Shown: one piece after another, positions 57,601 through 64,000 of the stretch
Numbering within the stretch: the first letter of the stretch is position 1
How the letters are laid out: each line of letters opens with the position of its first letter
Assembly (NCBI GenBank): GCA_964006375.1
Contig: OZ023263.1
Location: 135,050,370-135,114,369 of the forward strand
Length of the DNA stretch: 64,000 nt
Direction: 5' to 3'
From: Tillus elongatus
Lineage: Eukaryota > Arthropoda > Insecta > Coleoptera > Cleridae
The notes under the pieces: model-generated
What the model was told of the DNA's origin: nothing
Seen by the model: only the letters and a program-made list of their open reading frames with translations
The model's database searches: none
Made by a program: the position numbers and the translations under genes

Positions 57601-58278
57601 TTCGACTTTGGCGATTTCAAACCGGATGTATCTGTGGTCTGAGCTACTCACTTCCCCAGACACAGCCCAGCTTTTAACAAAGTCACCCAGAAACTGGGTG
57701 AAAACTGTTAGATCTAAAACTTCCTCACGCCGTGTTGTGACGAAGGTCGGTTTATTACCTCTATTCAATATGTCTAAATTAAATTTCATAAAGAATTGTA
57801 AAAGTGCCTCACCCCTAGAGTTTGTGTCCGAGCTACCCCACAACTCATGGTGCGCATTCGCATCCATGCCGATGATGGTCTGCCATCCACCTGCTCTGCT
57901 ACCCACCATCAGCTGCTCCAATTCGTTGGGTGGAGGAGGGTCCGTGCTGTCCCCTGGCAGATAGGCTGACGCGACAGTAATGTCCCTCAGCCCATCCGCT
58001 CCTCCACATCGGATTTTGATCGTTGCCAGGTCCCTGGAACAGAAATTCATTAGAGGGAGAAACTCTATCCCTTCCCTGACAAAAATGCAGGCCCTCGGGT
58101 TCTCGCTGGATCTGCTGTAGATGAGCTTTCCAGTAGCTCCGCCGAGTCCCTTGATCTCTCCTTTATAGGAGTACGGTTCCTGGATGAGGGCCACATCCGT
58201 GTTCCTCAGAGCCATTAGTAGTCCGGCCGTGGCTGCCCTACTGTGTTGGAGGCTGACCTGAAGGAACCTAAGTCCCAT
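54634..58278 (-). CDS. LINE A ORF2: AP endonuclease, reverse transcriptase, RNase H
   Basis: 1,214 residues, open. The N-terminal endonuclease includes VALIQEPYSYKGEIKGLGG, ASAYLPGD, GMDANAHHELWGSSDTNSRG and SSSDHRYIRFEI (residues 30-220). RT motifs include FKPYKSPGFDGIMP, FIPKPGRPTDQAKSLRPISL, AFLDIEGAFSN, AAGCPQGSVLSPLLW and the catalytic GYADDIVIIVRG (residues ~435-690). RNase H shows WFTDGSGGERGTGAG, FQAEMYAILHC, ATDSQAALKAL and PGHSGVKGNEEADSLA (residues ~930-1,060). The C-terminus has a CCHC-like zinc region (CRLCGEGEESAQHILC). All catalytic residues are present. The start ATG overlaps the end of ORF1 by 11 bp. Domain set and order fit the I or LOA clades; I cannot settle which. Confidence 0.93.
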   Translation of the reverse strand: MGLRFLQVSLQHSRAATAGLLMALRNTDVALIQEPYSYKGEIKGLGGATGKLIYSRSSENPRACIFVREGIEFLPLMNFCSRDLATIKIRCGGADGLRDITVASAYLPGDSTDPPPPNELEQLMVGSRAGGWQTIIGMDANAHHELWGSSDTNSRGEALLQFFMKFNLDILNRGNKPTFVTTRREEVLDLTVFTQFLGDFVKSWAVSGEVSSSDHRYIRFEIAKVERETVWYRDPRKADWEAYRADLAVELRGVKSTIKNSIDLEIAAVQLRDAITSAYNANCPLKMRVSTRNVLWWNEDLRQRRTQVRKLFNAAKRSGAWDEYRQALSTYNKRLRDAKKESWRRHCEEVENTSESARLHKILSKGPQTNIGSLRTPTGGFTSSGEETMEILLQTHFPGCNIINQSPPDWQHSEIEAPYRRASRVDWTVAKEVVTWSKIRWAINSFKPYKSPGFDGIMPIMLQQGIDILAPVLTLIMRASLALGYIPRAWRLARVVFIPKPGRPTDQAKSLRPISLMSFLLKTVEKLLDRHIRGGVLEAYPLHCGQYAYRAGFSTETALHQLVLKLENTLENKEVALGAFLDIEGAFSNTSFGSVLAAARERGIEETCCRWIGSMLRDRAVFTSLAGGTLLAGVAAGCPQGSVLSPLLWCLVVDGLLGRLSGGGYEVQGYADDIVIIVRGKVTQAVWERMQTALKVAEGWTVDQGLGVSPEKATVVPFTRRRKCESHRTLTLYGRSVPIAREVKYLGVVLDSKLTWNGHIGKILRKAVMTLAVTRRLYGKTWGLRPSMAHWLYTRVVRPSLTYAALVWWPKVTQSSAKQKLGKIQRMACLDITGAMSSTPTAAMEVLLDLPPLHLVIMGEARLGLYRLACNGRLKINPGFRRHCKIQEIVKEPMLEMRSDFASPRMCRENNFTVEIPDREAWREETPGMPRDALVWFTDGSGGERGTGAGVYSEGPRVSHSISLGAHATVFQAEMYAILHCVRENKRRGYTNKRILIATDSQAALKALSSPRVNSWLVSECRDETSDLAGQNEVTLIWVPGHSGVKGNEEADSLAKRGSAEPFMGPEPALGVSKSTARGAIKSWVRNQHKVYWADCPGLRHGKSIIDGPSSKRAVELLNLSRGQLRNTTGLLTGHMAVKKHLHKMGRFEGDLACRLCGEGEESAQHILCECIALDRKRQLIYGHSRPETEQYKTSPYQSLCRLIQGTVILEWVE

Positions 58279-59421
58279 TAACCCTTAGTTGCTTCCCCAG
58301 TGGGCGGAAGCTAACCCTTCCCATGCCCCAGAATGCCTTGAAGGAGGTTCCTTCAAGGGCTCTGTAAGATGTCGGGTCGATCGAGAAGGCGAGCGTCTGT
58401 CCTTTCTCCTCTGCCTTCCTGCTTAGAACCGACCAGTGTTGCGTCCCCAGTTCAGGGTTCTGGATCTTAAGTCTACTGATCACCGTCTCCTGCGGGACGG
58501 TGTCAGGGATCCGTACGAGGACCTTGCGTCTCTTTGGGAGTTCCTTGGGCTCGACGGCTGTCAAGTCCGCCCCCTCCCAAATCTGACCGAGGCCCCCGAT
58601 CGTTTTCCGCAGCCAGTCCCGCGACTGCGGGCCGGCACAGGTTGTCCAGAGGATGCCCCCCGTCAGGCGCGTCCGGTGGAACTGAGGCGGGCTCTCCCCT
58701 TCCTGAAGAGAGTCCACTGCAGCTACCACCGCAGCCTGGATCAGGTCCGCCTTCCCCTGGTCTAGCGTGACCTCAGGATGGCGTCTGTCAATCACCGCCA
58801 TCCCGAGGCCCTCCGCAGCCTCCCTGTAAGAGCCAGTCTGCGCCGGTGTTCCGGCCTTGGTTCCTTTGGGAGGTCTGTCTGTAGTAGGCGTGCTAGAGCC
58901 AGAGCGCGGCGTCTTCCGACTCGCACTCTCCTCTTGCGCCTTTACAGGCACCCTGTCCCTTTGGAACGTCTATCTGTAGTGGGCGTGCTAGAGTTGAGCG
59001 CGTCCTCTTCTGACCCGCACTCCCCTCTTGCGCCTTTACAGGTTTCTCGACCGTCCAGGTCCCGGCCGCCATTTTTTGCGCCCTCCGGAGCTTCTTTCTT
59101 TGCGCCCCGGAAAGACGCTTGGACTGCCGGGGCAGTCCCTCTACTCTAACAGTAGAGTCCTCACTGATAGAGGCCCCCGGAGTCCGCGGAGCTCGCCGCC
59201 CTCCGGTGGGACCCAGCCTCCAGCTTGGGTGTCGGGGACAGGTCTCTGGCCGAAGCTACCCCCTGATCCCCCGTATCTACGCCGGTCGTGGGACCTCCAG
59301 AGTCCGCTGCCGCCCCCTGGCTCGTCTCCGTTTCCGGGATAGACTCAAGGCACAAGTCTGTAGCCGGAGCCACTCCTCGAGCCTCATTGGTTTTGGTTTT
59401 ATATGTATTTATTATCTTCAT
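58268..59421 (-). pseudogene. LINE A ORF1 (DUF4780-like), broken by a tandem duplication
   Basis: The 3' part (58,951-58,268, ~227 residues) is open. It carries a Ser/Thr/Pro-rich linker, SYREAAEGLGMAVIDRRHPE, and a DUF4780-type RNA-binding module (KVLVRIPDTVPQETVISRLK, HWSVLSRKAEEKGQTLAFSI, GMGRVSFRPLG). Two ~95-bp direct repeats (58,853-58,950 and 58,960-59,050: GTAGGCGTGCTAGAG, CTTGCGCCTTTACAGG) shift the frame. The N-terminal part (59,421-59,161, MKIINTYKTKTNEARG) is in a different frame and closed by a stop. The ORF1 product normally coats the LINE RNA. Confidence 0.72.
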
Positions 59422-59770
59422 GTTGTTCCCACGAGAATGGGGGAAATACTGTCCACACCATCAGAACCCCCTGTGTGGTGCAAGGCGGGTTACTCTGGAG
59501 GGTTGCCTGGTACTCCAGAGGTTCCGTTCACGACACCATCGCCCTGGTGCCATCCATCCATAGGCACGGGTCACGTGACACCGTAGATTGGGGGAGTTTA
59601 GTTCGACCTCCTTATCTAGATCCGTCATGATTAGTTATTAGCAGGGTCACCTCGTGCAGGATGCGGATTTTTACCGCGCATGACGGTCTTGGGGAAAGCT
59701 TCATCGGGAGTTTATGTTGTTATTTCCACTTCCTCAGCTTGCCCCCTGGAGTCCTTTGGCCCGCGACTCC

Positions 59771-60480
59771 TTAACCCCGAGGATGGTCTTGAAAGACACT
59801 GAACTTTGTAGGCATCAGGGCTGAGACCATTCCCAGAATCCCGTGACCCTCAATGTCATCGAGGAGTCCGGACCCCCCCAGACTGATTTCCTTCGACATA
59901 CTGTCGGCCGTTTGTTTTAGTCTGTACGTTGTCCACCTTGCCACCCTCTCCAACCATATGTGAAGAGGTGGAATATTAAGGAGGACCGCCAGAGCGGCTG
60001 ATGGTGCGGTGCTTATCGCTCCTGTTATCATCAGACAAGCTTGTCTCTGTAGATGGGCCAGTTTAGCCCTCGCGATACCACGAAGTGCCTTAGGCCACCA
60101 AACTATGGCTCCATATGTTATCATTGGTCTGATAACCACTACATAGAGCCAGTACATCTGTTGGGGGTTTGTTCCCCAGTTGTTTCCACAGATTCTCCGG
60201 CATGTCCACATGGACAGTTTAGCCCAGCGGATTACATTCTCTAACTGTATGTCCCAGTTGAGCTTCTTATCTAGGGTGACCCCCAGATATTTTGCTTGTT
60301 CCCAAAATGGAATCGTTTCCCCCATAAGAATAGGTAGTTTTAGTTTGTCCAACCTTCTTCTTCTGGTAAATGGAACAATTATCGTTTTGCGGGGGTTCAC
60401 AGACATCTGTTCCCTCTGGCACCAATCATTCGCTACATTTAGTGTCTCCTGAAGAGTACTTGTTAGTTCATCGCCTTAAA
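59771..60480 (-). pseudogene. LINE B, RT thumb/connection segment
   Basis: Minus-strand frame 60,406-59,771: PRKTIIVPFTRRRRLDKLKL, TIPFWEQAKYLGVTLDKKLN, YVVVIRPMITYGAIVWWPK and QRQACLMITGAISTAPSAA are the conserved RT C-terminal motifs. Each aligns with LINE A residues ~705-860. A one-base frameshift precedes the junction with LINE A at ~59,790. On the other side of LINE A the protein continues into the RNase H domain at 54,537. Confidence 0.8.
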
Positions 60481-60801
60481 TTTGCCCCTAACCATTATGA
60501 CTAGATCATCAGCATACGCCTGGACCTCAACCTCCCACAGTCCGAGGATAGCCAGCAAATCGTCCACAAAGAGAGACCACAGCAGGGGGGATAGAACTCC
60601 CCCCTGAGGGCAACCCCTCGGAGCCCTGAAGCTGACCACCTCCCCCTGCAGCAAGGTAATAATGGTCCGATTGTGGAGCATTCTTCCGATCCAGCCACAA
60701 ATGGTAGGTTCCACCCCTCTAGCGATAGTGGCTTGGTAGAGGGAGATAGGTAATGCATTGTTGAATGCTCCTTCAATATCGAGAAATGCAGCCACCGCCA
60801 C
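60463..60801 (-). pseudogene. LINE B, RT catalytic palm
   Basis: AVAAFLDIEGAFNNALPISL, RAPRGCPQGGVLSPLLWSLF and the catalytic VQAYADDLVIMVRGKF motif. It is a frame of 112 codons, separated from the upstream endonuclease/RT part by a shift near 60,840 and from the downstream part by one near 60,465. Confidence 0.82.
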
Positions 60802-60849
60802 CTCCCTGTTATCCAGGGAGTGTTATCCTCGCGAAGAGGTTATTGAGTG

Positions 60850-62943
60850 CTAACTCAGTATATTTGCCAGTTTGGTAGGCATACTGGTGGGTATTACGGG
60901 GTTGTTGTCTAAGATGCTTCCCCTAATGTGTCCGTCCAGTATTTTTTCCAATCCCTTCAAGAGGAATGATGTAATACTGACAGGTCTCAGTGATCTGGGT
61001 AAGACGTCATTATGCCCCAATTTGGGAATGTAAACCCCCCTAATCACCGTCCAGCTGGATGGAATATAGTTCCAAGCCAGACTGGCTCTATACAGCCTGA
61101 TTAGGAAAGGTAGGAGAATGTCCAGTCCATTTTGTAGTAGGACCGGTACCACCCCATCCTCCCCTGGCGCCTTGAATGGCTGGAAATGTTTCACAGCACA
61201 CTCCACCGCCGAGGCTGTCACTATTCTCCGAGCAACCCGCCAGTCCACCCTCCGAGGGCGTTTAAATCGACCCTCGGCTGGTCGGACATTTTCGTTGCTC
61301 AGGATCAGACAATCTGGGAAGTGTGTGTGCGCTAAGAGCTCTAACGTTTCTTTCCGTGATTCAGTAAAGGAGCCATCTGGTTGTTTTATCGATCCCAGTT
61401 CCTGGACACGGTCGCGTGAGAGAATTCTGTGGATTCTGGCGCTGCTGGGCAAATTAGAGATGTCCCCGCAGAACATCCTCCAGGATTCCCTCTTAGCTTT
61501 TCTTATCTCTTTGTTATACTGTGTTAGATCGGTTCTATATTGTTCCCAGTTGCCGGTTGTCTTAGCACGATTGAAGAGACGTCTCACTTCTCTTTGTAGT
61601 TTTTCGAGGTTATTGTTCCACCAAGTAGACCCTCGACTATCTTTTTTTGACTTTAGTGAACAATTTTCGTGATATGCTGAGACCACAGCATCACTTACCT
61701 GTTCTGCCGCAATCTCAATCTCTTCACGATCCCTCACTGTGGGGATAGCCGACACAAGTCGGGTGGCGAGGGATTGCTTGTACCCCTCCCAATCCGTCCT
61801 CCTCGGGTCGCGATACTCCACCACAGGTCTAGGGCCTGTTTCAATCTCAAATATGATGTGGGCATGGTCCGAACATGAGGGTTCAGACGACACCCTCCAT
61901 TTAAGGATTTTGGAGCTCAACAGCCTTGAGCTGATCGTAAGATCTAAAACCTCTCTTCGATTGATCGTTAGAAAGGTGGGTTCCGAGCCTATGTTGTTGA
62001 CAACCAGGTCCTCCCCTAATATGTATTCAAATAATGACTCACCTCGTCTGTTAGTGTCTGTGCTCCCCCAAACCAGATGATGGGAGTTCGCATCACACCC
62101 CATTACAAGGTGATAATTGTTCCTCTTGCAGTAGGTGATCAATTTCCGCACCTCTGCTGGAGGTAGTTGTTCTGCATCTCTGTCTCCGGGGAAATAGGCC
62201 GAACAGGCCACTACTTTCAGCCTGGTCCCCCCGATTCTGATCATGAGATGGATGGCTACCATGTCCTTGGTGCAGTATTCTGATAGTGTAAAATACTGCA
62301 AGTTGTTTCGGATCCAGATACAGGCTCTGGGGTTGGTACCAGAGCCCACCTCTACTATCTTACCAGAAGTATTACCCAGCCATTTAGTTCGGTCCGACCT
62401 GGCGGTCCTAGGCTCTTGGAGAAGAGCAATGTCTATCTGCTCCTCCTTTAAGTTCATGCTAAGGAGGTATGTCGCTGCCTTAGCATGATGCAAATTTGCC
62501 TGTATGCACCCAATAGGTCTGGTGGAAGGATGTATCCTACCACCTCCTCTACTGGGGCCCATTTTTTGGTGGATTTGATTCCCCCTACGGTGCCACTTCC
62601 CGAGAGAATAGCCGGGGGGATTGATCCCCCCCCCCTCACTCTCGGAAGGGCCCGCTTCATTATACAGTGAGGAGGAGGGATATTCCGAGTCGATAATGCC
62701 CACTCCCACCCTTCCAGTCACCTCACTGAACGTCTTCCTGACAGCACCCTCTCGGGGCTTTTTTGCCCTCTGTTGTGGTGTGCTGCCATCCGACCGGAGT
62801 CGCTTTCCGCTGACGGCGCCCTCAGTAGCGTCATCAGACTCCTCGGGTCGTTTTATCGTACCCTCACAGCCCTCAACTCCTACCCGAGCCCGTCGGGACC
62901 CGACTTCCGTTAGTACCTGACTCAAGGCGGTTGAATATGGCAC
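60850..62943 (-). pseudogene. LINE B, ORF1 remnant fused to endonuclease and RT fingers
   Basis: A 697-codon open frame. The first ~110 residues are ORF1-like (KRPEESDDATEGAVSGKRLR, KTFSEVTGRVGVGIIDSEYP). They pass without a stop into the endonuclease: IGCIQANLHHAKAATYLL, IALLQEPRTARSDRTKWLG, MGCDANSHHLVWGSTDTNRR, SCSDHAHIIFEI. RT fingers follow (FQPFKAPGEDGVVPVLLQNG, YIPKLGHNDVLPRSLRPVS). Compared with LINE A, the DUF4780 part of ORF1 and the ORF1/ORF2 boundary have been deleted in frame. The palm is in another frame. Confidence 0.8.
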
Positions 62944-62994
62944 CCGCGCCTCGAGCGGACGACTAGGCTGTCTCCTTGCGGATCCAGGCAGTCG

Positions 62995-63303
62995 TTATTT
63001 TTTGCTTCGCTCCTTCAAGTAGCTCTCGGGAGATTTTAGGAGCTCCCGCCCCTCATCGGAGGACAGAGTTTTGGAGGATAGGGAGAGGACGACCCTCGAC
63101 CCCCCCTCCATCGGTTTGGCGGTAAGAGAGGGGACAACCCCCATTTCTACCTCTATGTGTTCTCCAGTTGCCTGGAGATCGAGAGTATTATTACCCATCT
63201 CGTTTGGGTCTGTGTCTATCGTGTCATATTCTGATTCCACGAACAGCTGGGGAAAATTGTGGTTAACCTCTATGGAAGAGCCTCGCATCGCATGGAGAGG
63301 CAT
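62995..63303 (-). pseudogene. LINE B ORF1 N-terminal fragment
   Basis: 102 codons beginning MPLHAMRGSSIEVNHNFPQL, rich in Ser, Glu and Thr, with SLSSKTLSSDEGRELLKSPE. It is similar in position and composition to the N-terminal part of LINE A ORF1, but I see no direct sequence match. A frame change separates it from the downstream ORF1/endonuclease frame. Confidence 0.5.
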
Positions 63304-63534
63304 TTATACACAGGGAGGTCTCCCTGGGGAGGATTACGTTAGGGGCAGAATTACCAACCTGTCATTGCCCGGCCATATCGGCCAAAAGCATCATCGCTTC
63401 GGCACCAAGCCTCCAACGACCTTGCGATGTGGTTTTTTTTATAGAGGTATCTCTCGCGATGCCGGACAGTTAAGGCAAGCATTCCCGGCCCTCCCAAGAC
63501 ATGCCTGGGTAGGGTTACGGTATGACAACTGTTT

Positions 63535-64000
63535 TTGCAACAAATTTTTTTTTTGTCTGAAAATGTTGACTGATGATATTTTTTTAAATGATGTTCCATT
63601 CTTGAAACTTACTCAGTCCAAATATCATATGGTTCTGTTAAACCACCAAAAGACAGTTGTTGCACCCAAGATGGCATACTGTATGAGTGCAGTGTTCTTG
63701 CTTGATCTATTTCATAGGTATACATGCCAAGTGTGGGATACTTATCTCTATATTTTCTGACTAAGTACCCGGCAATGTAAACTAAACCATCTTTTTCTGC
63801 CATATTATTAGTTGCTGCAGCAGAGGATGCAGAAGAAGATACACTACTTTCACTAATAATTTCATCAACAACTGTACTATAATCTACAAATGGCTGAGGA
63901 ATGTTTGTACAACTAATCTTTTCTAAGCAGTCCTGGTTTAATCTATGTGTCAATACATATGAAATTCCATATTTTGTTGTTAAGTCTTGATAAATGCTTT
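63535..64000 (-). pseudogene. P-element/THAP9-like transposase, C-terminal fragment at window edge
   Basis: Read from 64,000 leftward: YVLTHRLNQDCLEKI (the usual 'LTHrLNQD.lENFFS' block, here altered after the Leu-Glu), then an Ser/Ala-rich spacer (SSVSSSASSAAATN). KDGLVYIAGYLVRKYRDKYP, LGMYTYEID and WVQQLSFGGLTEPYDIW follow. These are the C-terminal motifs of P-element/THAP9-type cut-and-paste transposases. The frame closes at 63,609 in TGAGTAAGT, which could be a splice donor. The frame remains open at the window edge. LINE B appears to have inserted just downstream, at ~63,535. Confidence 0.75.

Larger units (their letters stand above)
54550..59778 (-). mobile_element. LINE A: I/LOA-like non-LTR retrotransposon, near full length
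   Basis: About 5.2 kb on the minus strand, with a short poly(A) tail at 54,550, ORF2 at 54,634-58,278, ORF1 sequence at 58,268-~59,421 and a 5' UTR to 59,778. A 10-12-bp duplication flanks it and it is inserted in LINE B. It is much more GC-rich than the surrounding DNA. ORF2 is intact; ORF1 is broken by a small tandem duplication. Confidence 0.88.

Noticed and set aside
55000..59400. Long plus-strand open frames within 54,700-59,600
   Set aside because: They are shadows of the GC-rich LINE A coding strand, with no recognisable motifs, while the minus strand has endonuclease, RT and RNase H motifs.

Overview
The window looks like AT-rich, repeat-dominated DNA of an arthropod, most likely an insect. 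This is inferred from an insect-type env-bearing Gypsy element (errantivirus), Polinton/Maverick genes of the kind common in insects, I/LOA-like LINEs, a P-element/THAP9-like transposase and very long (TA)n tracts. A hemipteran host is my guess and is not proven. I see no ordinary host gene: nearly every coding segment belongs to a mobile element.

Layout. 1-11,600: dispersed and tandem repeats, including arrays around a CGCACTTGCTGCGTC core in both orientations, GGATATCC clusters, a tRNA-derived SINE, a DNA-transposon remnant and (TA)n tracts. 11,690-13,000: about 23 copies of a ~60-bp satellite. 13,050-26,370: a decayed Polinton-type protein-primed DNA polymerase B gene (plus strand, two recognisable introns), split by a complete 9,169-bp element at 14,588-23,756. 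That inner element has ~0.6-kb inverted repeats and a 6-bp target duplication (CAATCA). It carries capsid, penton-like, protease, minor capsid, packaging ATPase, DUF8207-like and KilA-N genes, but no polymerase or integrase. 26,480-28,510: a 5'-truncated LINE. 29,170-44,290: a second, larger set of Polinton genes (integrase with chromodomain, fibre-like protein, DUF8207-like, ATPase, PLA2/minor-capsid, protease, penton, capsid, and a conserved uncharacterised ORF). It probably belongs to the same outer Polinton as the polymerase gene.

Its PLA2/minor-capsid gene is interrupted by a young errantivirus at 32,791-40,469. That provirus has apparently identical 404-bp LTRs, a CGCA target duplication, and open gag, pol and env. 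44,640-45,700: hairpin-bearing repeats. 46,263-52,699: a near-perfect palindrome with ~3.2-kb arms around (TA)n tracts. 53,570-63,535: two I/LOA-type LINEs nested one in the other with a ~12-bp target duplication. 63,540-64,000: the edge of a P-element/THAP9-like transposase.

The two Polinton-type gene sets share one morphogenesis block with the same order and divergent transcription: DUF8207-like and ATPase on one strand, minor capsid, protease, penton and capsid on the other. The inner element therefore looks like a capsid-gene carrier that relies on replication and integration functions supplied in trans. It has landed in the polymerase gene of a relative. Most of its genes now carry one or a few frameshifts or stops. 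The minor capsid, DUF8207-like and KilA-N frames remain open, although the DUF8207-like gene has probably lost its N-terminus.
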